A program made the translations under genes and the position numbers. Shown here one piece after another: positions 54,460 to 62,677 of a stretch of DNA of 64,000 nucleotides. Under the pieces are notes generated by a model. That model worked only from the letters and a program-made list of their open reading frames with translations, searched no databases and was not told the origin of the DNA. The stretch comes from JBNNGK01 sp050268245 (lineage in GTDB: Bacteria; Pseudomonadota; Gammaproteobacteria; Enterobacterales; Enterobacteriaceae): positions 1 through 64,000 of the forward strand of contig NZ_JBNNGK010000012.1 of the NCBI RefSeq assembly GCF_050268245.1. The letters run 5' to 3'. The stretch's first letter is position 1. Every line of letters starts with the position of its first letter.

Positions 54460-54615
54460 CTGCGGGGGCGTGGGGGGATTTAGGAATGGCTCCTCGTCCT
54501 GCTTGAAGCAGTCTTTGTGTTGGCCGCCTTCATTTACTGATATCACTGATGGATGCCCGATCATCGGGATGTACACGCTTGCTGCTCTGCCGATTCTTTA
54601 GCCCAGCACAAGGGA

Positions 54616-55191
54616 TTAGAACGTAACATTACGGATAAAATGCAGTGGTTCATTACCATAGTTGGCGTAGGCATAGTGTTGATCGCTGTTGAAGACGTGG
54701 GTTTCACCTGCTGGCAACGTCAGTATGCCGTTTTCCAACTCCAGCGTCATGCAACCACTGATGACGTAGATAATTTCATGCCAGCCTTTTGCATCCGGCA
54801 CGGAGTGATAGCATTCGCCTGGCATTAGCGCCCATTGCCACAGTTCTACCCGCTGTCTGGCAGGGACGCTGGCTGTAAATATCGCCTGACTCTGCGCTTG
54901 CTTTCCCTGCCAGGCCAGTTCACCAATTAGGTGGCTGCCGCGCGTTTCCGGTGCCTGGATCAAATCGGTAAACGATATGCTTAGTGCTGCCGCCAGTTTG
55001 TCCAACACGGCGAGGCTCACATTGCGCTCGCCGCCTTCGATACCGGCCAACATGCGTCGACTAACGCCGGAAAGCTCGGCCAGAGCCATTTGACTTAATC
55101 CTGCCAGTTGGCGATAACACCGCAAATTGGTGCTGAGATATTGCAAAACTTTCGGTGCGTCGGTTTTTGCTTTGTGCACTATATTGCTCAT
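54616..55191 (-). CDS. XRE-cupin transcription regulator
   Basis: A 191-residue regulator with an N-terminal XRE helix-turn-helix (LRCYRQLAGLSQMALAELSG then VSRRMLAGIEGG, about residues 23-54) and a C-terminal cupin (ALMPGECYHSVPDAKGWHEI, LPAGETHVFNSDQHYAY). Such proteins sense a small metabolite with the cupin. It is divergent from the EamA exporter; the two genes share an approx. 50-base control region with two similar sites, so it probably represses itself and the exporter. Confidence 0.88.
   Translation of the reverse strand: MSNIVHKAKTDAPKVLQYLSTNLRCYRQLAGLSQMALAELSGVSRRMLAGIEGGERNVSLAVLDKLAAALSISFTDLIQAPETRGSHLIGELAWQGKQAQSQAIFTASVPARQRVELWQWALMPGECYHSVPDAKGWHEIIYVISGCMTLELENGILTLPAGETHVFNSDQHYAYANYGNEPLHFIRNVTF
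55174..55190. promoter_or_regulatory. Operator-like site 1, at the XRE-cupin start
   Basis: GTGCACTATATTGCTC overlaps the start codon of the XRE-cupin gene and contains a -10-like element on its strand (TATAGT). Similar to site 2 at 55223. Confidence 0.5.
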
Positions 55192-55222
55192 TGTCTGATG
55201 ATGCCTCATACTGGCGGGATCT

Positions 55223-55238
55223 GTGCATTATATTGCAC
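55223..55238. promoter_or_regulatory. Operator-like site 2, at the EamA start
   Basis: GTGCATTATATTGCAC has perfect five-base outer arms and matches site 1 at 13 of 16 positions. The centre TATATT is -10-like on the plus strand, and the site ends six bases before the likely exporter ATG. Confidence 0.55.
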
Positions 55239-55243
55239 TTAGC

Positions 55244-56179
55244 ATGAAGGGCAAGTCGGTGTCAGCGTTAAAAAAAACCTTTACTCCCAACGTTTTTCTG
55301 AAAATAAAACCTCAGGAAGCGATACTTATTTTCATCACCATGATCTGGGGCGGAACCTTCTTGGCTGTACATCATGCCATGATGGTAAGCGGCCCGTTTT
55401 TCTTTGTCGGTTTGCGATTCGGCACGGCCACCTTGGCCTTGACGTTATTTTCATTGAAAGTTTTGCGTGGTTTGACGTGGTATGAGTTGAAAGCGGGCGT
55501 ATTCATCGGCGCTGCGATTATGTTTGGTTATGGCTTGCAAACCGTGGGGTTGCAAACCATCAGCAGTAGTCAGTCAGCGTTCATTACGGCGATGTATGTG
55601 CCTATCGTACCGTTATTGCAGTGGTTGGTACTTGGGCGTTTCCCAGGAGTGATGTCATGGATTGGTGTATTGCTGGCTTTCACAGGACTGATGCTGTTGG
55701 CGGGGCCAAGCAGCAGTGATACGGCGTTCAGTATCGGTGAGGTATTAACGTTGGTCAGTACGCTGGCCATCGCGGCTGAAATTATCCTTATTAGCGCTTA
55801 TGCCGGCAAAGTTAATGTTAAACGCGTTACCATTGTTCAATTAGCAACTGCATCGCTGCTTTCTTTCTTAATGATGGTGCCGACAGGTGAGTCTATTCCG
55901 GCGTATTCTGACTATTTACTCTACAGTGCAGTGGGCTTAGGGATGGCCAGCGCACTGATACAGGTGACAATGAATTGGGCGCAGCGTAGCGTTTCACCGA
56001 CCCGAGCCACGGTGATCTATGCCGGTGAGCCGGTATGGGCTGGCGTCGTCGGGCGTATCGCGGGAGAGCGCTTACCGGGCGTAGCATTGCTCGGTGGCGC
56101 ATTGATCGTCGTTGGCGTGATCGTCAGCGAGTTGCGTATCCGTCGTAAAGCGAAGCCGGATATTGTGGCTGAAAGTTAA
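55244..56179 (+). CDS. EamA/DMT-family exporter
   Basis: A drug/metabolite transporter of about 311 residues with ten membrane helices in two EamA halves: EAILIFITMIWGGTFLAVHH at the start and ATSPTRA-like SVSPTRATVIYAGEPVWAGV near residue 255. It probably exports an amino acid or small metabolite. The start is uncertain: ATG 55244 lies right behind operator site 2; a GTG at 55223 inside that site and a GTG at 55259 are alternatives. Regulated, by position, by the divergent XRE-cupin protein. Confidence 0.85.
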   Translation: MKGKSVSALKKTFTPNVFLKIKPQEAILIFITMIWGGTFLAVHHAMMVSGPFFFVGLRFGTATLALTLFSLKVLRGLTWYELKAGVFIGAAIMFGYGLQTVGLQTISSSQSAFITAMYVPIVPLLQWLVLGRFPGVMSWIGVLLAFTGLMLLAGPSSSDTAFSIGEVLTLVSTLAIAAEIILISAYAGKVNVKRVTIVQLATASLLSFLMMVPTGESIPAYSDYLLYSAVGLGMASALIQVTMNWAQRSVSPTRATVIYAGEPVWAGVVGRIAGERLPGVALLGGALIVVGVIVSELRIRRKAKPDIVAES

Positions 56180-56272
56180 TCGTGATGCTTGGTGTTGGCA
56201 TCATGTAGCACTCTGTTGCAGATATGGCGTGGTCGGCCAGTGCGGGGAAGACACATCCTTCCCCACAATCCA

Positions 56273-57673
56273 TTATGCGTGTTGTCTTTTCCGCACCAGC
56301 ATATAGCCAATACCCAAAGTGATGAACCACAGTGGTGTGACCATCAGTGCCTGGCGTGTATCATTTTGTAGCGTTAGCAAAACCAGCACAAAGGCGAAAA
56401 ATGCCAAGCAAATCCAACACATTAACTTGCCAGCAGGCATTTTGTAGGCGGATTTTTGGTGCAGCTGCGGGCGACGCTTACGATAAACAAGGTACGAGCA
56501 CAGGATGATGCTCCAAACGAACATGAACAAAATGGCTGAGACGGTGGTGACCAACGTAAATACGGTGACGACATTGGGAATCATATAGATCAGTACAACG
56601 CCACCTAACAGACAGAGACATGAAAACGTCAAACCGTTGGCCGGTACGGCGCGCTTAGACAAGCGGGCAAACGATGTTGGCGCATTACCTTCTTGAGCCA
56701 AGCCATACAGCATACGGCTGGTGGAGAAAACCCCGCTATTGGCAGAAGAGGCGGCAGAGGTTAGCACCACAAAATTAATCACGCTGGCGGCAGCCGGTAG
56801 ACCGACCATCACGAACAATTCAACAAACGGGCTTTTATCCGCCACCACCGAACGCCATGGCGTGACTGACATGATGATAATCAGTGAGCAAACGTAGAAC
56901 ATGATAATGCGCAGCGGGATGGCGTTGATAGCGCGCGGCAGCGATTTCTCGGGATCTTTGGTTTCGGCAGCGGTCGTGCCCACCAGTTCGATACCGACAA
57001 AGGCGAAGATGGCAATTTGAAAGCCAGCGAAGAAACCGCTGATGCCAGTAGGGAACATACCGCCGTCATCCCACAAATGTGAGAATGAAGCCGTTGTGCC
57101 GGTAGGTGATTGGAAATGCGTGGCAATCATCACTAAACCTGCAATGATCAACGCGATGATTGCCACGATCTTGATCATCGCAAACCAGAACTCCATTTCC
57201 CCGAACATTTTTACCGTCGCGAGATTCAGGCTGAGCAGCAGCAGTACGCACAGCAGTGAGGCGACCCATTGTGAAAGCTCAGGGAACCAGAATTGTGCGT
57301 AGGCGGTTATTGCAACGACGTCCGCAATGCCTGTCACCACCCAACAGAACCAATAGGTCCAACCGGTGAAAAAACCTGCCCATGGCCCCAGCAGATCGGC
57401 TGCGAAATCACTGAAAGATTTGTAGTGTAAGTTGGAAAGTAGTAACTCACCCATGGCGCGCATCACGAAGAACAGCATAAAACCGATAATCATGTACACG
57501 AAGATGATCGAAGGCCCAGCCAAACTGATGGTTTTCCCTGATCCCATAAATAACCCAGTACCGATGGCGCCCCCGATGGCGATCAGTTGTATATGTCGGT
57601 TGGTCAGGTTTCTGCGTAGATGCTCTTCAGACGCAGTGTGGGTATCGGTTGTAATTTTTGCATGATCTACCAT
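56273..57673 (-). CDS. cycA: CycA, D-serine/D-alanine/glycine permease
   Basis: A 466-residue APC-family permease that I recognise as CycA by near-identity to the E. coli protein over its length: RRNLTNRHIQLIAIGGAIG, GSGKTISLAGPSIIFVYMI, TGWTYWFCWVVTG, and VGTTAAETKDPEKSLPRAIN. Twelve membrane helices; imports glycine, D-serine and D-alanine with protons. In E. coli the mRNA is repressed by the small RNA GcvB; the leader here was not tested for it. The C-terminus is shorter than in E. coli (ends RKRQHA). Confidence 0.96.
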   Translation of the reverse strand: MVDHAKITTDTHTASEEHLRRNLTNRHIQLIAIGGAIGTGLFMGSGKTISLAGPSIIFVYMIIGFMLFFVMRAMGELLLSNLHYKSFSDFAADLLGPWAGFFTGWTYWFCWVVTGIADVVAITAYAQFWFPELSQWVASLLCVLLLLSLNLATVKMFGEMEFWFAMIKIVAIIALIIAGLVMIATHFQSPTGTTASFSHLWDDGGMFPTGISGFFAGFQIAIFAFVGIELVGTTAAETKDPEKSLPRAINAIPLRIIMFYVCSLIIIMSVTPWRSVVADKSPFVELFVMVGLPAAASVINFVVLTSAASSANSGVFSTSRMLYGLAQEGNAPTSFARLSKRAVPANGLTFSCLCLLGGVVLIYMIPNVVTVFTLVTTVSAILFMFVWSIILCSYLVYRKRRPQLHQKSAYKMPAGKLMCWICLAFFAFVLVLLTLQNDTRQALMVTPLWFITLGIGYMLVRKRQHA

Positions 57674-58470
57674 CTGATGATGTCCTGTATTGCCTGTCTT
57701 AAATCGTCTTCGGCGCTCTGAGCTGGCTCAGTCGGCCTCTATTGCTGACGGCGCGTGGTATGACAGTAAGAAAGTTCGCCTTACTCGCCTGTTAGCAGCC
57801 TATCTATTGCGATATGAGAGCGCGTAGGAGGCATCGTTAAAATTGTGCACAACCATGGCGAGCCATGATGTTTAAGGGGCGCAAGATTACTCCTTGGCCT
57901 GGCAAATTAACAGACTTTATGGTGGCTATCTTGTTGATAAAAAAAGAAGTTAAAATTTCGCATGAAAAAAACTAATGTTAAAAAAGGCGGGCTAAAACGT
58001 AATGGACTTCACATTATTAAAGCAGCAGATGTGTTGTTAAACATGTGCGACAGTATACGCAACCATGCGCTTTATTGACCGATCGTTACCTTCTATTTCA
58101 TAACAATCATACCGTTATCGCCGTATTATCCGGTTAATGAATATCCCGTACGGCAAATTTTTTGCCGTAAGAAAGCGCATTTTCCTCTTTGCATCTGATC
58201 TCGCAAGGTGGTGTGGTGTATTCAGAGTAGGGAGACAGCGAGATTTTTTATGCTGGAAGGCGTGCGTTTACCCGCAAAACAGATCATGAAAAATGGGTAG
58301 CGGAGATTTGTTCTTGTCAGTGTTCTGGGAAGGTTTTTTGGCGTGGTAAATTGAGGCAATCGGGCGGATAGAACGCTTTGCCGATCACAAATTACGGATA
58401 AATTAATACCCGCTCTCCATGGGCAGAAGTAAGCTTGTTATTAATGGAACTACCAAAGAAGGGGCTGAAT
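57674..58470. other. Intergenic region between cycA and uspF
   Basis: About 790 bases without a convincing gene, holding the divergent promoters of cycA (minus) and uspF (plus). A perfect hairpin-forming repeat lies at 58149-58169 (TACGGCAAA, TTT, TTTGCCGTA) without a T run. The length would allow a small RNA, but I see no clear promoter-terminator pair. Confidence 0.5.
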
Positions 58471-58899
58471 ATGTACAAGACCATTTTAGTGCCGGTAGAT
58501 ATTGCAGAAGAGCAACTGACTGAAAATGCGATAAAACACGTTGAGTACCTGGCTAAATTGTCAGGTGCAAAAGTACATTTATTCCACGCGTTGCCGGATG
58601 CTTCGGCATTTGTTACGGCGTATTCGTTTGGTATAAAAGAGTTTGAAAATCAAGCGGAGGTCATTGCACTCGATAAACTGAAGAAAATTATTTCAGAAAT
58701 GGATATTCCGTTAGAACGACTGGCGTATACCATCAGTTTTGGTTCGCCGCGTGACGAGGTATTACAACTTGCCGCGGAGATTGACGCGGATCTGATCGTC
58801 GTTGGTTCACGTCGGCCAAGCGTAAAAACGTATCTGCTCGGCTCCAATGCTGCCGCGATTGTTCGGCATGCCAAAACCTCCGTCATGGTAGTCCGTTAG
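58471..58899 (+). CDS. uspF: Universal stress protein UspF
   Basis: A 142-residue universal stress protein. The N-terminus YKTILVPVDIAEEQL and the ATP-binding region DLIVVGSRRPSVKTYLLGSNAAAIV (G-2x-G-9x-G-S type) are typical, and the TYLLGSNAAAIVRHAKTSV ending is that of UspF. ATG 58471 has an AGGGG site; the longer frame upstream lacks one. A hairpin follows the stop. Confidence 0.93.
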   Translation: MYKTILVPVDIAEEQLTENAIKHVEYLAKLSGAKVHLFHALPDASAFVTAYSFGIKEFENQAEVIALDKLKKIISEMDIPLERLAYTISFGSPRDEVLQLAAEIDADLIVVGSRRPSVKTYLLGSNAAAIVRHAKTSVMVVR

Positions 58900-58909
58900 T
58901 GGTGAGTTA

Positions 58910-58928
58910 AGGCCTGTGAAACAGGCCT
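58910..58928 (+). terminator. Hairpin after uspF
   Basis: AGGCCTG and CAGGCCT around TGAAA, eleven bases after the stop, followed by ATTACT. Likely terminator despite the weak T run. Confidence 0.6.
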
Positions 58929-59009
58929 ATTACTGACTGCGTCCGCGTCATGCCCATATCGTAGCTGCTACAATAAGGCATCAATATCTATTAAACAGGC
59001 GAATAAAGG

Positions 59010-59165
59010 ATGACTGACGCACTGATTACCTTGGGATTATGCCTTTTGCTACTACCGTTGTTGCTATGGTTGATTGCAAAAGCGCTGTCGTCAGCGAAAC
59101 CTAAGCCTGATGAAAATCGCAAAGCTAAACCAAAAACAGGTATGCCAAATGGTGAAGATGAGTAA
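59010..59165 (+). CDS. Small single-pass membrane protein
   Basis: A 51-codon frame, ATG 59010 to TAA 59163-59165. It encodes one strong membrane helix (LITLGLCLLLLPLLLWLIA, about residues 5-23) and a basic, proline-rich soluble tail (SSAKPKPDENRKAKPKTG). AAGG stands directly before the ATG, which is close for a ribosome site. The hydrophobic helix with charged tail is unlikely by chance. No family name known to me; it ends 13 bases from the convergent lipoprotein gene. Confidence 0.55.
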   Translation: MTDALITLGLCLLLLPLLLWLIAKALSSAKPKPDENRKAKPKTGMPNGEDE

Positions 59166-59178
59166 CCGCTTCGCAATA

Positions 59179-59538
59179 TTACCATTGTGGCCAATAGTAG
59201 GTTTTTTCATGCCAACCCTTGCCGTACATACAAGACTCGATGGTCGCTGAACGGGCGCTTGCATTACGATCGTTTTGTACTGTACGGAATGAAGGGCGTG
59301 GCTCAAAGCGATAGCCATTTGGGCACGTTTTTTTATTTTTTTCGCAGGTCACGTATTTATCGCTGTAATCAAATTCGAAATCCCTGACCACGTCGGGAGG
59401 AAAGCGATCGAAGCCGCGAGCTTCGCATTCGGCATAATCCGCTTGGCGGTCTATCTCACCGCCACCGGGGCGTTCCCACTGAGTACAACTGACCAGCGTC
59501 ACTATCGGTAATATCACTAAAAAACGACAATTCTTCAT
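59179..59538 (-). CDS. Small cysteine-rich lipoprotein
   Basis: A 119-residue putative lipoprotein: MKNCRFLVILPIVTLVSC gives a short signal with lipobox cysteine near residue 18. The mature part has further cysteines (ECEARG, VTCEKNKKTCPNGY, ESCMYGKGW) that could form disulfides. The start is ATG 59538; the frame begins five codons earlier. No family recognised. It is divergent from the extensin-like gene, sharing the region with a Fur-like box. Confidence 0.7.
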   Translation of the reverse strand: MKNCRFLVILPIVTLVSCTQWERPGGGEIDRQADYAECEARGFDRFPPDVVRDFEFDYSDKYVTCEKNKKTCPNGYRFEPRPSFRTVQNDRNASARSATIESCMYGKGWHEKTYYWPQW

Positions 59539-59630
59539 CGTATCCTTACTCACTTACGCTCTCTTAGTTGCTAGGATTATTCCTAGCTGCAATGCTGCGA
59601 ATTCTAATCAATTGTTAGTAAAATTAAAAA

Positions 59631-59650
59631 AGAGAATGATTATCGTTTAT
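59631..59650. promoter_or_regulatory. Fur-like box between lipoprotein and extensin-like genes
   Basis: AGAGAATGATTATCGTTTAT resembles the Fur consensus (AATGATTATC core). It lies about 70 bases before the extensin-like start and 90 before the divergent lipoprotein gene. Confidence 0.5.
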
Positions 59651-59717
59651 AAATGATTGAGGTTAGTGCTGAAGAGCTATCGTCTATACTTGGTGCTGAC
59701 TTTCCTTGGAGGCGACC

Positions 59718-60416
59718 ATGCTGCGTATGCTCATTATTATCTTGATTTTGCTGGCAGTCGTAGGAGGAGTCTTATGGTTAGGACGGTTATTACCGCTGGG
59801 ATATAATCCGTTCACACCGCTTTCAATACACGATCCGCCGACTTTTATTACGCGGATGAAAATAAACTGGGTAACTGGCGATCGGCAACGTTGTCTTACT
59901 CTCTTGGCGCAGGCGCGTGCTGATGGACGGATAGATTATCAACAGGAACAGGATGTTCGCGGTGATTGTCCTTTATTGTCGCCGATTCGCGTAAAAAGCT
60001 TTGGGCAGGTAAAATTGAGCGCTAGTTTTTTGGCCAGTTGCCGACTGGCATTACGCAGTACGATGTTTGTTTCGCAAGTTGCTGCACCGCTCGCGCAGCA
60101 GCAACTGGGATCTCATTTAACGCGAATTGATCATTTGGGGAGTTATGCTTGCCGTAATATCTATCATCGCCCAGAGGGACGATTGAGTGAACATGCGACG
60201 GCAAATGCGTGGGATATTTCTGGTTTTCGCTTGGCAAATGGCCAGCGTTTACGGATAGAAAAAGATTGGCCGAAAGAGACAAGCAATGGCCTATTTTTAC
60301 GCCGTGTGTTTCACGACGGATGCGGTTTTTTCGGTAATTCCCTCGGGCCTGAGTATAACTCGGCACATGCTAATCATTTTCATTTTTCCGTGCGGGGATA
60401 TGGCTTGTGTCATTGA
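59718..60416 (+). CDS. Extensin-like family protein
   Basis: A 232-residue protein with an N-terminal membrane helix (MLIIILILLAVVGGVLWLG) and an extensin-like C-terminal domain: IDHLGSYACRNIYHRPEG, RLSEHATANAWDISGFRL, RRVFHDGCGFFGNSLGPEYN and HANHFHFS. The H-D-H pattern (SEHATANAWD, HANHFH) resembles D-Ala-D-Ala peptidases of the VanY/MepA kind, so a role on cell-wall peptides is possible. ATG 59718 follows TTGGAGGCG; the earlier frame start lacks this. Confidence 0.82.
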   Translation: MLRMLIIILILLAVVGGVLWLGRLLPLGYNPFTPLSIHDPPTFITRMKINWVTGDRQRCLTLLAQARADGRIDYQQEQDVRGDCPLLSPIRVKSFGQVKLSASFLASCRLALRSTMFVSQVAAPLAQQQLGSHLTRIDHLGSYACRNIYHRPEGRLSEHATANAWDISGFRLANGQRLRIEKDWPKETSNGLFLRRVFHDGCGFFGNSLGPEYNSAHANHFHFSVRGYGLCH

Positions 60417-60690
60417 ATATGGTGTATCGATCGGGTAATGAGAATAATCTCAATTAATGGGATGTCTATGAATAAATTTTATTATTTTTATTGAGTCTAC
60501 TTATTTAAATATGCGGTTGTCGGACGGTTTTAAGATATTTCTTGCGGATAATGTGATTTCGAACGCGCATTCCACGCCTAGGGGGTATGCTGATGGGAAG
60601 TTGTCTTAATTTGTAGCTCAACGCGTTTTCATCAACGGCAGGCGCTGTTTCTCTTGCTATTATTAAAGATGATTTTTTGAGGAGTGCAGG

Positions 60691-61122
60691 ATGAAGCGTT
60701 ACGCAGCGTTACTCATTACTACAGTGTTTTTATCGGGGTGTGCTACGCAGGCTGTTCCACTACAACAGGCTAAATCACCACCGCCAAGCCGCCTGATGCT
60801 TTATCAAAATATGCCAACAACGCCTTATGCGACGGTTATTGTGATACGTGACAGCGGGATGTTGGCAAGTACGTGCCGTACCGGTGTTTATGTTAACGGT
60901 GAGTTTGCGGCTTCGTTGGCGAGTGAGGAGAAAGCCGAGTTTCGGGTGCCGATAGGTAACAATACACTCACTATTGGTCAGGATATGATTGAAAGCCATC
61001 TGTGTATTTGGCGGAAAACGGCAGGACAGCAGCCGATGACCTTACGTGCTGGTGAAGTACGTTATTACCGTATTGGTGGTGATGTACAGCGCGGTTTTAT
61101 TTTGCAGTCTGGGCGCGCATAA
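60691..61122 (+). CDS. Putative lipoprotein, DUF2846-like region
   Basis: A 143-residue lipoprotein with lipobox FLSGC (cysteine near residue 17). The body (ATVIVIRDSGM, CRTGVYVNGEFAASLASEEK, FRVPIGNNTLTIG and EVRYYRIGGDVQRGFIL) is beta-rich and looks like the DUF2846 kind of fold, which I state with caution. Alone on the plus strand with a GAGG site; a hairpin follows the stop. Confidence 0.7.
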   Translation: MKRYAALLITTVFLSGCATQAVPLQQAKSPPPSRLMLYQNMPTTPYATVIVIRDSGMLASTCRTGVYVNGEFAASLASEEKAEFRVPIGNNTLTIGQDMIESHLCIWRKTAGQQPMTLRAGEVRYYRIGGDVQRGFILQSGRA

Positions 61123-61153
61123 CACTTTTGCTTGTCATCCAGAACACACTACA

Positions 61154-61175
61154 GCCCCGTAATGATATACGGGGC
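61154..61175. terminator. Bidirectional hairpin between lipoprotein and yecF
   Basis: GCCCCGTA and TACGGGGC form an eight-base stem with a six-base loop between two convergent stops. The T run is weak on both sides. Confidence 0.6.
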
Positions 61176-61194
61176 GTATTGACGCCATCGCTCG

Positions 61195-61419
61195 TTATTG
61201 ACGATAAGCGTGTTTGATCTGAAGCAAGCTGTTCTTGAATACTTCAGCTTGGGTAGGGTCTTCAATTTGAGCGATGAAACGCTCCAGATTAATGATGACT
61301 TTTCCCGCATCAGCTTGGCCGATGGATTTCAAGATCAGCGTTAGCGTAGCTTTCAGGCAGGCGACTTCCGTAGCCAGTGTTTCTGGATCTGCAGACGTAG
61401 TGAAATCAACGTTGCTCAT
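61195..61419 (-). CDS. yecF: YecF (DUF2594)
   Basis: A 74-residue protein recognised as YecF/DUF2594 by SADPETLATEVACLKATLTL, IGQADAGKVI and the ending IKHAYRQ, as in E. coli. Soluble, helical; function unknown. ATG 61419 begins MSNVDFTT; the longer frame upstream has no ribosome site. It is divergent from uvrY in the same order as in E. coli. Confidence 0.92.
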   Translation of the reverse strand: MSNVDFTTSADPETLATEVACLKATLTLILKSIGQADAGKVIINLERFIAQIEDPTQAEVFKNSLLQIKHAYRQ

Positions 61420-62020
61420 TTTATCTCCTGATTTTGAGGTCGTAGCCGTATAAATTGCAGTTATATGCAAATCAAAAGTGACTTAATTCACTTTAGCGTA
61501 TGCCGGCACCGTTAAGTTGGCGGCGGAGTATAGCATAGCATTTTGTCCCAACCCGCACCGTTTGGATTGTTGTTTGGCTATTGGTTTAGTACATGGGTCC
61601 GTGCTTGACTATCAATGACGGAAATTATCTCGATTGGTCGATAGAGCCTAATGAATAGATATGTACCTACAGCGGAGGAATAATGTGCACGGATATTCCT
61701 AAATGGTTAATAAGTATTTAGAACCCACGTTATTGAGGTTGTTTTCAGCATATTTATCAATGAAAATGGCATCTTTTAGTGCGCTAGCGGTATGATTAGC
61801 GAATGCTTAGATGTTAGTGTAAATGAACGCAGTATTTCATCGCTAATGAGAAGGGGAAGTTGTGTTAGCGGTGATAAAAATATGAAAAAATAGGCCTATT
61901 TCGCAACGTTGATCGAAGGTACGTATTAATCTGTATTCATTATTTGATGAAAACCAAGTAATATCTATCTAGATAATAGAGGCTGGTTGCGTTACTCCCC
62001 CTTTTTTTGGAGATTTTTCC
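61420..62020. other. Intergenic region between yecF and uvrY
   Basis: 600 bases, AT-rich, with no gene I can support. It holds the upstream regions of both genes; I see no clear operator. Confidence 0.5.
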
Positions 62021-62677
62021 TTGATTAGCGTTCTTCTTGTTGATGACCACGAACTGGTGCGCGCAGGGATACGACGCATTCTTGAAGATATCAAAGGCAT
62101 AAAAGTTGTCGGAGAGGCTCAGTGCGGTGAGGATGCCGTTAAATGGTGCCGTGGCAACTCGGTTGATATCGTACTGATGGACATGAATATGCCGGGTATT
62201 GGAGGGCTGGAAGCCACTCGTAAGATTGTGCGTTACGCGCCTGACATTAAGGTTATCATGTTGACCATTCATACTGAAAATCCATTGCCTGCGAAGGTGA
62301 TGCAGGCTGGTGCGGCTGGCTACTTGAGTAAAGGGGCGGCACCGCAGGAAGTGGTGAACGCCATTCGTTCAGTACATTCTGGCCAGCGTTATATTGCTTC
62401 GGACATTGCTCAACAGATGGCGCTTAGCCAACTGGAACCACAGACAGAAACGCCGTTCAGTTGTCTTTCTGAACGTGAGTTGCAGATCATGTTGATGATT
62501 ACCACAGGGAAAAAGGTCAATGAGATATCCGAACAATTAAATCTTAGTCCTAAAACGGTGAACAGCTACCGCTACCGGATGTTCAGCAAATTGAACATCA
62601 GCGGCGATGTGGAGTTGACTCACTTAGCGATCCGACACGGTTTGTTTAATGCGGAGACCTTGTTAAGCGGTGAGTAA
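62021..62677 (+). CDS. uvrY: Response regulator UvrY (GacA/SirA)
   Basis: A 218-residue response regulator paired with sensor BarA; it switches on CsrB/CsrC small RNAs and so the Csr system. The receiver has the phospho-accepting aspartate in IVLMDMNMPG near residue 54 and K in YLSKGAA; the LuxR-type DNA-binding domain is LSERELQIMLMITTG ... LNLSPKTVNSYRYRMFSKL. The start is TTG 62021, as shown by alignment of ISVLLVDDHELVRAGIRR with E. coli MINVLLVDDHEL. Its stop overlaps the uvrC start. Confidence 0.97.
   Translation: MISVLLVDDHELVRAGIRRILEDIKGIKVVGEAQCGEDAVKWCRGNSVDIVLMDMNMPGIGGLEATRKIVRYAPDIKVIMLTIHTENPLPAKVMQAGAAGYLSKGAAPQEVVNAIRSVHSGQRYIASDIAQQMALSQLEPQTETPFSCLSERELQIMLMITTGKKVNEISEQLNLSPKTVNSYRYRMFSKLNISGDVELTHLAIRHGLFNAETLLSGE

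Noticed and set aside
61940..62272. 110-codon minus-strand frame over the uvrY start
   Set aside because: It is the antisense of the conserved UvrY receiver domain and shows no features of its own.
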